DNA from: an uncultured Oscillospiraceae bacterium
GTDB lineage: Bacteria > Bacillota > Clostridia > Oscillospirales > Oscillospiraceae
Direction: 5' to 3'
DNA: 48,583 nt
Assembly: GCA_944386905.1 (NCBI GenBank)
Contig: CALXCW010000003.1
Span: 1 to 48,583 of the forward strand
Made by a program: the position numbers and the translations under genes. The notes below the pieces were generated by a model, which worked only from the letters and a program-made list of their open reading frames with translations, did not search any database and had not been told where the DNA came from. This document shows, piece by piece, positions 23,996 to 31,703 of the stretch (the stretch's first letter is position 1; the number at the start of each line of letters is the position of its first letter).

Positions 23996-25234
23996 TTATA
24001 TAGCCTGTGCGGCAGCCAACCCGGCGGCACGTCCGGTGGCCCAGGCAATTTGCAAATTAAATCCGCCGGTATAGGCGTCCACATCCAGTATTTCTCCCGC
24101 AAAGTAGAGCCCCGGCACCAACTTGGATTCCATGGTCTTTGGGTTGACTTCACGCACAGAAATTCCACCCGCGGTCACGATGGCTTCTTCCACAGGGCGG
24201 CTGCCGCGAATGGTCACAGGAAACGCCTTGGTGAGTTCCAAAAGCCGTCGCCGCTGCTGACGGGTGACGGAATTGGCTCGCGTGGTTGGATGGATCCCAG
24301 CCAATTCCACCATCACCGGCACCAGAAGCCTGGGATAGAGATCCTGGAGAGCATGGTCAATGGTGCGGTTTTGATATTGGGCAAAGTCCCGGAGAATCCG
24401 GGCGTCCAACTTCTGCTCATCCAGGGCCGGCTTGAGATCGATGCGAATCTCCCGGAGCTCGCCGGGCTTACCATGGGCACTGGCGCTGAGGATCACCGGC
24501 CCGGAGAGGCCAAAATGAGTGAACAGCAGTTCTCCAAAATCAGTATAGAGCGTCTTACCCGCAGCATTTTTCGCCTGTATGGCGCAATTTCGAAGAGATA
24601 GCCCCTGCAATCTCCGGCAGACATCTCCTTCGGCCTCCAGCGGAACCAGAGAGCCACGCAGGGGCGTGACGGTGTGGCCCAGAGCCTTTGCCAAGTCATA
24701 ACCGCTGCCGTCGGAGCCGGTGCGGGGATAGGAACAGCCGCCGGTGGCCAAAATAACACCGTCAGCCTCCACTTGCCCGCGGTTTGTGACCACGCCGCAG
24801 ATCTGTCCTGCCCGGGTCAGAAGGGCCTGCGCCTTTTCCCGGCGGACTTCCACGCCTCCGGCTTGGAGGTATTGTTCCAAGGCTGAAACGACACTAGCCG
24901 CGTGGTCGGAGGCCGGAAAGACGCGCTCCCCCCGTTCCACTTTGAGCGGGCAGCCCTGCGCCTCAAAAAAGTCCATGGCCGCCTGAGGCGGGAAGGCATG
25001 TATGACGCTATAGAGGAATCGCGGGTTACCCGGCACGTTTTTCAAAACTGTCTCGGCATCACAGTGATTGGTAACATTACAGCGGCCTTTGCCGGTGATG
25101 TAGAGCTTTTTCCCCAGGCGGTCGTTGGGTTCCAGCAGGAGCACCTGTGCTCCTGCTTCAGCAGCCGCACCGGCGGCCATCATCCCGGCGGCGCCGCCGC
25201 CGATGACACAGATACTACGCTTCCGCTCGCTCAT
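23996..25234 (-). CDS. NAD(P)/FAD-dependent oxidoreductase, BaiN/HI0933 family
   Basis: Flavoprotein of the YhiN/HI0933/BaiN type. FAD-binding ICVIGGGAAGMMAAGAAAE at the N-terminus, YITGKGRCNVTN, GVILATGGCSYPRTGSDG, VTAGGISVREVNPKTMESK and the C-terminal GEILDVDAYTGGFNLQIAW are family hallmarks. Some members act on bile-acid intermediates, but most have no proven role. The ATG at 25234 gives 412 residues; it overlaps the upstream rpiR-like gene by 20 bp. Confidence 0.93.
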   Translation of the reverse strand: MSERKRSICVIGGGAAGMMAAGAAAEAGAQVLLLEPNDRLGKKLYITGKGRCNVTNHCDAETVLKNVPGNPRFLYSVIHAFPPQAAMDFFEAQGCPLKVERGERVFPASDHAASVVSALEQYLQAGGVEVRREKAQALLTRAGQICGVVTNRGQVEADGVILATGGCSYPRTGSDGSGYDLAKALGHTVTPLRGSLVPLEAEGDVCRRLQGLSLRNCAIQAKNAAGKTLYTDFGELLFTHFGLSGPVILSASAHGKPGELREIRIDLKPALDEQKLDARILRDFAQYQNRTIDHALQDLYPRLLVPVMVELAGIHPTTRANSVTRQQRRRLLELTKAFPVTIRGSRPVEEAIVTAGGISVREVNPKTMESKLVPGLYFAGEILDVDAYTGGFNLQIAWATGRAAGLAAAQAI

Positions 25235-26078
25235 AGACCTCATACTCCTGCCAAATGCCCTCGAGATTTTCAAAAATCCGCGCCATTTCTCCCTTCTTTT
25301 TTTGACCAATGGAGACGATCAGCGCATTGACCAGGCTCATGGGCGCCACCAGGGAATCCACCACAGATACCATGTCGCTTTTGGCCAGGAGGATATGGTC
25401 GGCCCGCTTGGCCGCTGGTGCGTCGAGGGAATCAGTAATGACGATCACTTCGGCGCCGGAATCCCTGGCAAATTCCAGGAGTTTTACAGTCCTGCTGGAG
25501 TAGCGGGGTAAACTGATGCCGATAACCACATCGCCTTTCGAGACGTGGAGCATCTGCTCGATCATTTCACTGGTGGCCGAAGAACTGACCAGATGGACAT
25601 TGTCTAGCATATTGCGGAAATAAAAGCCAATAAATGTGGCGATCACCGCAGAGGAACGAACACCGACAATATAGATATGCCTGGCAGCCAGAATGGCCTC
25701 CACCGCACGGCTGAGGGTCTGGCGATCCAGGGATTCGCTGGTCATGCGGATGCTCTCCAGGTCAGCTTGAAGCACCATGGAGACCACGTCCTGATCTCCC
25801 AGTCTGTCGCTCGTAACCTCAATGCGCTGCACAGAGGTGAGCTTGTTGCGCACCATCTCCTGCAGCGCCTTTTGCATGCTGGGATAGCCGTCAAATCCCA
25901 GTTCCGCGGCAAAGCGCACGACGGTAGACTCGGAGACGTTGACCATTTTTCCTAGCCGGCTGGCAGTCATAAAAGCCGCTTTATCATAAGAAGATGTGAT
26001 ATACTGGGCAATCCGCTTTTGGCCCTTGGAGAATGAGGGCATTTTGTTATGTATTGTCGTTAAGATATCCGCAGCCAT
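25215..26078 (-). CDS. MurR/RpiR-family transcriptional regulator
   Basis: N-terminal helix-turn-helix (residues 1-75, with TASRLGKMVNVSESTVVRFAAE) and C-terminal SIS sugar-phosphate domain (about 125-260, IYIVGVRSSAVIATFIGF, VIGISLPRYSSRTVKLLEF). Such regulators sense phosphosugars. No sugar-metabolism gene lies nearby; it heads the BaiN-cmk-plsC-ispH series. AAGGAG site before the ATG at 26078. Target genes not evident. Confidence 0.93.
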   Translation of the reverse strand: MAADILTTIHNKMPSFSKGQKRIAQYITSSYDKAAFMTASRLGKMVNVSESTVVRFAAELGFDGYPSMQKALQEMVRNKLTSVQRIEVTSDRLGDQDVVSMVLQADLESIRMTSESLDRQTLSRAVEAILAARHIYIVGVRSSAVIATFIGFYFRNMLDNVHLVSSSATSEMIEQMLHVSKGDVVIGISLPRYSSRTVKLLEFARDSGAEVIVITDSLDAPAAKRADHILLAKSDMVSVVDSLVAPMSLVNALIVSIGQKKKGEMARIFENLEGIWQEYEVYERAEA

Positions 26079-26125
26079 ATCTCTGCTCCTTCTTTGTCGG
26101 CGTGCGCTCGGGGTGTCTTACTAAA

Positions 26126-26154
26126 ACTATACAATTCTCCGTAAAATTTTGCAA
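26126..26154 (-). promoter_or_regulatory. Sigma-A promoter of the rpiR-cmk operon
   Basis: On the minus strand TTGCAA (26154-26149), 17-bp spacer, TATAGT (26131-26126), about 50 nt before the rpiR-like start. Confidence 0.7.
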
Positions 26155-26161
26155 GAAGAAA

Positions 26162-26896
26162 TCATGGATCTTGCAGAAACTTCCAGTTGAGCGCCTGCTC
26201 CAGCGCCTGGAGTTCTTTTTCAGACAGCGGCCGCCAGGCACCCCGGGGAAGCGATCCCAGCGAAAGCGGCCCTTCCTGCACACGCACGAGGCGAAGTACC
26301 GTAAGTCCCTCGCGTTCACAGAGTCGGCGGATTTGACGGTTGCGGCCATCAAAGAGAATAAACTCCAGTAAGGCGCCGTCCGCCTGGCTGCGTAAGAGTC
26401 TCACTCGGGCGGGGTGGGTCAGCCTGCCATCGATTTCAATGGGCTTGGCCAGGGCTGCCAGCTCCGGCCCTTGAAAGCCCCGGACTGTAACGAAGTAGCG
26501 CTTTTCAATTCCGCCCCGGGGGTGCATGAGTCGGTTGGCGAGAGCACCGTCGTTGGTCATCAGCAGTAGACCTTCAGAATTGAGATCCAATCTCCCAACG
26601 GGATAGACACGCTGTCCACAATCTGCGACCAGCTGTGCCACGGTTCTTCTTCCCTTCTCGTCGGAAAGCGTCGTCACATATCCTGCCGGCTTGTGGAGCA
26701 TCAGATAGCATTTGGGGCCGCCTGCCGCGATGATCCTGCCATCCAAAGCAATTTCATCGCAGCTGTCGTCAGCCACATCCCCCACCTTTGCGACTTGGCC
26801 GTTCACCGTCACCCGCCCCGAGGCCAGCAGCGCCTCTGCTTGACGCCGGGAGGCAACCCCCCGGCGCGAGAGGATCTTCTGGATACGTTCTGCCAT
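26162..26896 (-). CDS. rluB: 23S rRNA pseudouridine synthase, RluB type
   Basis: Converts a uridine in 23S rRNA to pseudouridine. N-terminal S4 domain (RIQKILSRRGVASRRQAEALL), catalytic Asp in VGRLDLNSEGLLLMTNDG, KRYFVTVRG and RNRQIRRLCE. GGGAGG site 9 nt before the ATG at 26896. Starts 2 nt after the dacF stop. RluB versus RluE/RsuA cannot be fully settled by eye, but length and the lon-scpAB context favour RluB. Confidence 0.93.
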   Translation of the reverse strand: MAERIQKILSRRGVASRRQAEALLASGRVTVNGQVAKVGDVADDSCDEIALDGRIIAAGGPKCYLMLHKPAGYVTTLSDEKGRRTVAQLVADCGQRVYPVGRLDLNSEGLLLMTNDGALANRLMHPRGGIEKRYFVTVRGFQGPELAALAKPIEIDGRLTHPARVRLLRSQADGALLEFILFDGRNRQIRRLCEREGLTVLRLVRVQEGPLSLGSLPRGAWRPLSEKELQALEQALNWKFLQDP

Positions 26897-26898
26897 GG

Positions 26899-27957
26899 CT
26901 ATTGAACCTCCCCTACACTGTTGCGCCAGTAAATCGGCACCGATATGATCTCACTTCCGTTCACCAGTACGCGTACTGAACCGGCGACCTCCCCGGCTTT
27001 TACCGGCGCAAAGACAAACTGTGGCAAGTCTACCGCAAGGGCCACCCGCTCACCCGGTGCCAGGAACAGCGTAATCTTCTCTTTTAGAACAGCCTCGGCC
27101 TGGATTCCATCCGCGTTCATCACGCAGGTAGATCCCATCACCTGCCCTTCCACGGCCATAGTTTGCATAGCAAAGGCGGAAAAGCCAGTATCAAAAAGCA
27201 TTCCGTGGTCGCGCCAGTCGTCAGGATCGTTTAACGTTACAGCCACAAGCCGTCTGCCTCCACGCTCGGCACAGGAGACGAGAATTCGTCCAGCGGATTT
27301 TGTGTAGCCGGTTTTCACGCCAACAGCGCCTTCCACCTGCCAGAGAAGCTTGTTGTGGTTAGTAAAGCTCCTGCCCTCCAGCGTGATGGTTTTGGTGGAT
27401 ACGATCTCCCGAAAGACCGAATTCTCCATAGCTTCCGCAGCCAGCAGGGCCAGATCACGGGCACTGGCACAGTGACCGGGCTCATCAAGGCCATGGGGAT
27501 TACAGAAATGGGTGTGCGTCAGTCCCAGAGCCTCTGCGCGCCGATTCATCAACTGGGCAAAACTCTCTACACTTCCTGAACAGTGGATCGCCAGGGCTAC
27601 GGCGGCGTCGTTGCCGGAGTGAAGCATCAGGCCATAAAGGAGTGTGCGGACTGTAAGGACTTCTCCGGCTTTCAGATAGATGGTTGAGCCCTCCACCCCA
27701 ACAGCCTCCGGCGGAATTTCCACCGTATCCTCCAGATTGCACCGCTCAATAATCAGCAGCGCTGTCATAATCTTTGTAGTGCTGGCAATCGCCGCCGGTT
27801 CATCGGCATTTTTCTCATAGAGCACTCGCCCGGTACCAGCATCCAGCAAAATGGCGTGTCCAGCGCTTGGGCATGGAGTGGCGTGGGTCTGGCAGAGGAA
27901 AAGGACGGCGGCGAACCAGAGGGCCGCCGCACGTCGAAAAATACGTTTCACATTCAT
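26899..27957 (-). CDS. dacF: D-alanyl-D-alanine carboxypeptidase, DacF type
   Basis: Penicillin-binding protein that trims peptidoglycan side chains outside the membrane. A signal peptide (KRIFRRAAALWFAAVLFLC) is followed by the catalytic triad motifs STTK (59-62), SGNDAA and KTGYTKSAGR, and a C-terminal beta domain. The start is uncertain: ATG at 27957 puts the signal peptide first, while ATG 27993 would add 12 residues; neither has a good ribosome binding site. Neighbours ytfJ and DUF2953 suggest the sporulation-linked DacF. Confidence 0.92.
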   Translation of the reverse strand: MNVKRIFRRAAALWFAAVLFLCQTHATPCPSAGHAILLDAGTGRVLYEKNADEPAAIASTTKIMTALLIIERCNLEDTVEIPPEAVGVEGSTIYLKAGEVLTVRTLLYGLMLHSGNDAAVALAIHCSGSVESFAQLMNRRAEALGLTHTHFCNPHGLDEPGHCASARDLALLAAEAMENSVFREIVSTKTITLEGRSFTNHNKLLWQVEGAVGVKTGYTKSAGRILVSCAERGGRRLVAVTLNDPDDWRDHGMLFDTGFSAFAMQTMAVEGQVMGSTCVMNADGIQAEAVLKEKITLFLAPGERVALAVDLPQFVFAPVKAGEVAGSVRVLVNGSEIISVPIYWRNSVGEVQ

Positions 27958-28010
27958 CACCGGGGATAGTATGCCCGCAAAAGGCGAAAACATCACGCGT
28001 TGGTGTCGAT

Positions 28011-28403
28011 CTAAGGCGTCTCGTTGCTCTTTTTCTTTACCAGTGCCGAAATTTGGTTAATAAGCTCAGGAAGCATTTCCACAATTCGTTCTGCTGCGCC
28101 GGACGGCGGCAGCCCCACCGGCAGCAGCCGCACTGACTCGCCCTTGAGAATCAAAAATGCCACCGGCGTCAACGTGACTGCCGCGCCGGTACCGCCGCCG
28201 AAGGTGTTTTCCTTATTGGCGGGATAGGATTTGGTGGCAAAATCGGAGCCGCCGCCAGCAAAGCCGATCTTCACCTGAGAGATGGGCAGAATGGTCACGC
28301 CATCCGGCGTGGAGATAGGGTCGCCGATAACCTGATTGGCGTCCACCAGGGAGCGGATCTTTTCCAGAGTATCGCCGACGAAGTTGGGCAGAGGATGACT
28401 CAT
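28011..28403 (-). CDS. ytfJ: YtfJ/GerW-family sporulation protein
   Basis: Spore protein needed for proper germination in Bacillus. Typical PNFVGDTLEKIRSLVDANQVIGDPI start, VTILPISQVKIGFAGGGSDF, GGGTGAAVTLTPVAFLI and a C-terminal VEMLPELINQI helix. 130 residues. The ATG at 28403 overlaps the stop of the DUF2953 gene by 4 nt. This pair between scpB and dacF is the usual arrangement. Confidence 0.95.
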   Translation of the reverse strand: MSHPLPNFVGDTLEKIRSLVDANQVIGDPISTPDGVTILPISQVKIGFAGGGSDFATKSYPANKENTFGGGTGAAVTLTPVAFLILKGESVRLLPVGLPPSGAAERIVEMLPELINQISALVKKKSNETP

Positions 28404-28987
28404 TTTTGCTGCACCGCCTTTTTCAAAGATTTAGATTGGGATTGGCCGGACGAAACGTGACGTAACAGGGAAAATGCCACGGCAAGTACTTCATAAACAC
28501 GCAATGTGAGCCGGACAGAAGCCTGTAGAGACGAAGCAGAACGTTGGAAGTCGCAGCGGATACTGACTTCCTCTCGTCGCAGCTTCACCTGGCTTAAAAA
28601 TAGAGGCCGCAGAGCGCTCCAAGCTGCCTGGGCCGCGCCGTAGGACATGGCGGCAGCAACCGGATCTCCCCCCGCAACATAGTCCACCTGCAGCAGCTCC
28701 ACGACCGGACGCTTGAGCACTTGGGAAAGGATTTTGAGAATCTCCCGCCAGTGTCGACGGAGCTTTCTCCCCCATCCTTTGTGCTTACTGGCGGGCTTGG
28801 CCGCAGGAGCGGTTTCAGTTGTCGGCTCTGACGCAGGCATTTCATCGGAGAGTTGGATTCTCACCGGGCCGATTCGACCACATATTTCCAGTGTATCCCC
28901 ATCCCAGGAGAACTCCAGTGCCAGCTTGACCAGCAAGAGCATGACCAAAAGAGCCAGAATCCCCAGGATGATCCACAGCGCCGTCAC
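28400..28987 (-). CDS. DUF2953 membrane protein
   Basis: N-terminal membrane helix (LWIILGILALLVMLLLVKLAL), a proline/alanine/threonine-rich linker (about 50-70) and a DUF2953-type domain with DYVAGGDPVAAAMSYGAAQA. Function unknown; genes of this family stand next to ytfJ in spore formers. GTG start at 28987 with GGGGAGG upstream, overlapping the scpB stop by 4 nt. Confidence 0.88.
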   Translation of the reverse strand: MTALWIILGILALLVMLLLVKLALEFSWDGDTLEICGRIGPVRIQLSDEMPASEPTTETAPAAKPASKHKGWGRKLRRHWREILKILSQVLKRPVVELLQVDYVAGGDPVAAAMSYGAAQAAWSALRPLFLSQVKLRREEVSIRCDFQRSASSLQASVRLTLRVYEVLAVAFSLLRHVSSGQSQSKSLKKAVQQK

Positions 28988-29592
28988 AGTTCAACCTCCC
29001 CGGCCGGCATGTCAGGGACTTCGGCTTTCGCCTCTGCTTCCCGTTCTCCCTCCGCCGGCGGCTGTGGTTTGGTCTGAAAGTTAATCTTGTCAATCTGAGG
29101 AAGCTCATCCAAAGATGAAAGGCCAAAGGTACGCAGGAAGTCCGGCGTGGTACGGTAGAGGATGGGACGGCCCGGCACATTAAGTCTGCCGCATTCTTCA
29201 ATGAGCTTTTTGGTAAGCAGGGCGTTGACGGAATAGGAGCTGTCCACCCCGCGGAGCTGTTCCACATAGGCCTTGGTCGCAGGCTGATAGTAGGCGATAA
29301 TCGTCAGCGCCTCCAGCTGAGATGCGCTCAGCTTGGGCGGCTTGCGCGTCTCCAGCGTCTTGGTCACATAAGGCGCCATTTCTCCTGAGGAACACATTTG
29401 ATAGGTGTCCTCCAGGCGAAGGATGCGGATCCCACTGCGGTGATAGGAAAGCTGATCCATCAGCGACTGCGCCTCTTTATGGAGCGCATCTTCATCGATT
29501 TCCAGAGACTGCGCAAGGCGTTTGGCCTCCACCGGCTCTCCGGCTGCAAAAAGCACTGCCATCAGGGCACGCTGGTAGTCATTCTGTTCCAT
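28984..29592 (-). CDS. scpB: Segregation and condensation protein B
   Basis: Winged-helix kleisin-interacting subunit of the SMC-ScpAB condensin. Motifs AVLFAAGEPVEAKRLAQ, PKLSASQLEALTIIAYYQP, RGVDSSYSVNALLTKKLI and RPILYRTTPDFLRTFGL. A charged tail ends the protein. ATG at 29592 with AAGGTGG upstream is preferred to the GTG at 29601. Overlaps scpA by 14 bp. Confidence 0.96.
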   Translation of the reverse strand: MEQNDYQRALMAVLFAAGEPVEAKRLAQSLEIDEDALHKEAQSLMDQLSYHRSGIRILRLEDTYQMCSSGEMAPYVTKTLETRKPPKLSASQLEALTIIAYYQPATKAYVEQLRGVDSSYSVNALLTKKLIEECGRLNVPGRPILYRTTPDFLRTFGLSSLDELPQIDKINFQTKPQPPAEGEREAEAKAEVPDMPAGEVEL

Positions 29593-30385
29593 CGTTACCA
29601 CCTTCTTCCTGCGTTTCTTCAGGCATCTTCAAAAAGCGCACCTGGGTATCGCCTCCCTCGTCCTCGAGAGAAACCGACCGCAGACGACACAGCTCCAGCA
29701 CCGCAAGAAACGTCGCCACGATCTCTGACCGGGAACGGTTGCCGCGGAAGAGTCGGCGAAAGGCTGCCACACCGTGAGAGATCAGACGCCGCAGAACCTC
29801 CGCCGCCTTCTTGGTAACCGGGTAGGGCTCCCGACCCACAATTCCGGTGAAGTTGGTGCTGGGTGGCGGCATGGCTCGCTGACTTCGGTCGGCCAGGATA
29901 GCCATGATACGCACCAAGTCCTCCGGGTCATGGCGATAGCGGTAGGTCTTGTCTCGCTCATAGGGCTCCGGCTCTTTGGTAAAAAGAGCACAGCCGATGT
30001 CGTTGCGCTGGCCGAGAAACGCCACGGATGTGCGTATCTGCGCCATGGCGTCCTGGCGCTGGCGCTCCTCCAAGGATCGAATCAGCAGCTCCATTTCACT
30101 CATGGCCTCCTCCTGCTCTGCGGCGGAGAGAAGCATTTTCGTCTTAATGAGCATCAAGTGAGAGGCCATGGCGATAAATTCGCTAGCTATCTCCATGTCC
30201 ATCCGCTTCATCTCCTCGAGGTAAGCGAGATACTGTTCGAGGATGGAGGCTATGCTGATATCCTGTATTTCTATCTTATTCTTGCTGAGCAGCAGGAGAA
30301 TCACATCCAGAGGGCCGTCAAAATCCTCCAGCGTCTCTGCCTTGGCGTGGATCACATGATCCAGATGGTATTGCGGCTGTTCCAT
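29579..30385 (-). CDS. scpA: Segregation and condensation protein A
   Basis: Kleisin of the SMC condensin complex. N-terminal FDGPLDVILLLLSKNKIEIQDI binds the SMC neck; the middle has ASEFIAMASHLMLIKTKMLL; the C-terminus (SRSEIVATFLAVLELCRL) binds the SMC head. 268 residues. GAGG site before ATG at 30385. Confidence 0.96.
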   Translation of the reverse strand: MEQPQYHLDHVIHAKAETLEDFDGPLDVILLLLSKNKIEIQDISIASILEQYLAYLEEMKRMDMEIASEFIAMASHLMLIKTKMLLSAAEQEEAMSEMELLIRSLEERQRQDAMAQIRTSVAFLGQRNDIGCALFTKEPEPYERDKTYRYRHDPEDLVRIMAILADRSQRAMPPPSTNFTGIVGREPYPVTKKAAEVLRRLISHGVAAFRRLFRGNRSRSEIVATFLAVLELCRLRSVSLEDEGGDTQVRFLKMPEETQEEGGNDGTE

Positions 30386-30392
30386 ATTGACC

Positions 30393-31094
30393 TCACAGCA
30401 ACAGTTTTGTCAGCAGCCGGATGATGGGTACGAGGACAGCGTTGAGCACGTCGATCAGACCGTTGCGCAGAAACAACAGCGGCAGATCAAGGATGTTCAG
30501 CAGGAGCAGCACCACCAAAAGCAGCATGCCGTAGCGCTCATAGCGCATGAGCTTTCCATAAGCGCTGTCGGGAAGCAGCGCAAAGAGCACCTTGGAGCCG
30601 TCCAGGGGAGGAATCGGAAAGAGATTGAAAACCGCGAGGCCGGCGCTGAGAATGGCAGTATACTCAAAGAACATCACAACATAAGCCTTAAAACCGCCAA
30701 GGGTGCCTGAAAGACCCAGCAGGATCATCAGCGCCCGGAGAAACATAGCAAGAAAAGCCAGCAGTACATTGGCAACCGGCCCAGCCAGCGCAGTAAGCGC
30801 CATTCCAGCCTTGGGATTGCGAAAACGTCGCATATCAATGGGCACGGGTTTGGCCCAGCCGAAGCGCACCAGCGCCATGAGTACCAGACCGACAAGGTCT
30901 ACATGGCGCAGGGGATTGAGTGAGAGCCGCCCCATACGTTTGGCAGTGTCGTCTCCCAGCCAGTAAGCCACCAGACCATGGGCAGTCTCATGAAAGGTGA
31001 TGCACACCAGAGCTGCCAAAACGACAATTACCGTGTCCAGAATGCTGTCAAACCGCAGCTGCTGCAGCCATTGGGTAAAATTCAATGAGACCAC
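30393..31094 (-). CDS. Site-2 protease family M50 metalloprotease
   Basis: Intramembrane zinc protease. HETAH (35-39) in the first helix group and FNLFPIPPLDGSK near residue 170 give the metal ligands; six hydrophobic segments. Family members of this size (YwhC/FtsH-like name not implied) are often found before scpA in Firmicutes. Start GTG at 31094, with GGAG about 6 nt before; TTG at 31085 is an alternative. Substrate unknown. Confidence 0.92.
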   Translation of the reverse strand: MVSLNFTQWLQQLRFDSILDTVIVVLAALVCITFHETAHGLVAYWLGDDTAKRMGRLSLNPLRHVDLVGLVLMALVRFGWAKPVPIDMRRFRNPKAGMALTALAGPVANVLLAFLAMFLRALMILLGLSGTLGGFKAYVVMFFEYTAILSAGLAVFNLFPIPPLDGSKVLFALLPDSAYGKLMRYERYGMLLLVVLLLLNILDLPLLFLRNGLIDVLNAVLVPIIRLLTKLLL

Positions 31095-31106
31095 TCCCCT
31101 CTCCAG

Positions 31107-31694
31107 CTATGTTTGAAGGGTTTCGAGAATCCGTTCCAAAAGCCTTTCACGGCCTTCTCCCTTCTCCGCAGAGAAGGGAATGATCTCCACTTCATCACCA
31201 AGAGCCAGGGTGGTGCGGATCTGGGCAAGGCTGGGCTCAATCTGGCTTTTCTTCAGCTTATCAAGCTTATTGGCTACGACCACATAGGGTTGGCCGGTCT
31301 CTTGAAACCATCGAGCCATCGTGACATCGTTTTCTGTGGGTTTATGGCGGGCATCCACAATGAGTACACCCAGTGTGATGAAATCCGGCGCAGAAAAGTA
31401 GCTCTCGATGAGCTTAGCCCAGCGTTCTTTTTCGGCCTTGGGAACCTTGGCATAGCCATAGCCGGGCAGATCCACCAGATAGAGCTGCTCATCAATGCGA
31501 AAGAAATTGATATGGGTGGTTTTTCCCGGCGCCTCTCCGACTCGGGCAAAATTCTTGCGCTGCAAAAGGCGATTGATTACAGAGGACTTGCCCACATTGG
31601 AGCGGCCTGCAAAGGCAATCTGGGGCAAGCCGTCCCGCGGACAGGCCTCCAACGAAGCAGCAGAGCGGATAAATTCCGCATTGTGTAAATTCAT
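31107..31694 (-). CDS. engB: Ribosome biogenesis GTP-binding protein YsxC/EngB
   Basis: GTPase needed for late 50S assembly. G1 GRSNVGKSS (30-38), G3 DLPGYGYA, G4 NKLDK. ATG at 31694 with AGGTG 6 nt upstream; the GTG at 31703 is less likely. Directly after lon, the standard order clpX-lon-ysxC. Confidence 0.96.
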   Translation of the reverse strand: MNLHNAEFIRSAASLEACPRDGLPQIAFAGRSNVGKSSVINRLLQRKNFARVGEAPGKTTHINFFRIDEQLYLVDLPGYGYAKVPKAEKERWAKLIESYFSAPDFITLGVLIVDARHKPTENDVTMARWFQETGQPYVVVANKLDKLKKSQIEPSLAQIRTTLALGDEVEIIPFSAEKGEGRERLLERILETLQT

Positions 31695-31703
31695 AGCCGT
31701 CAC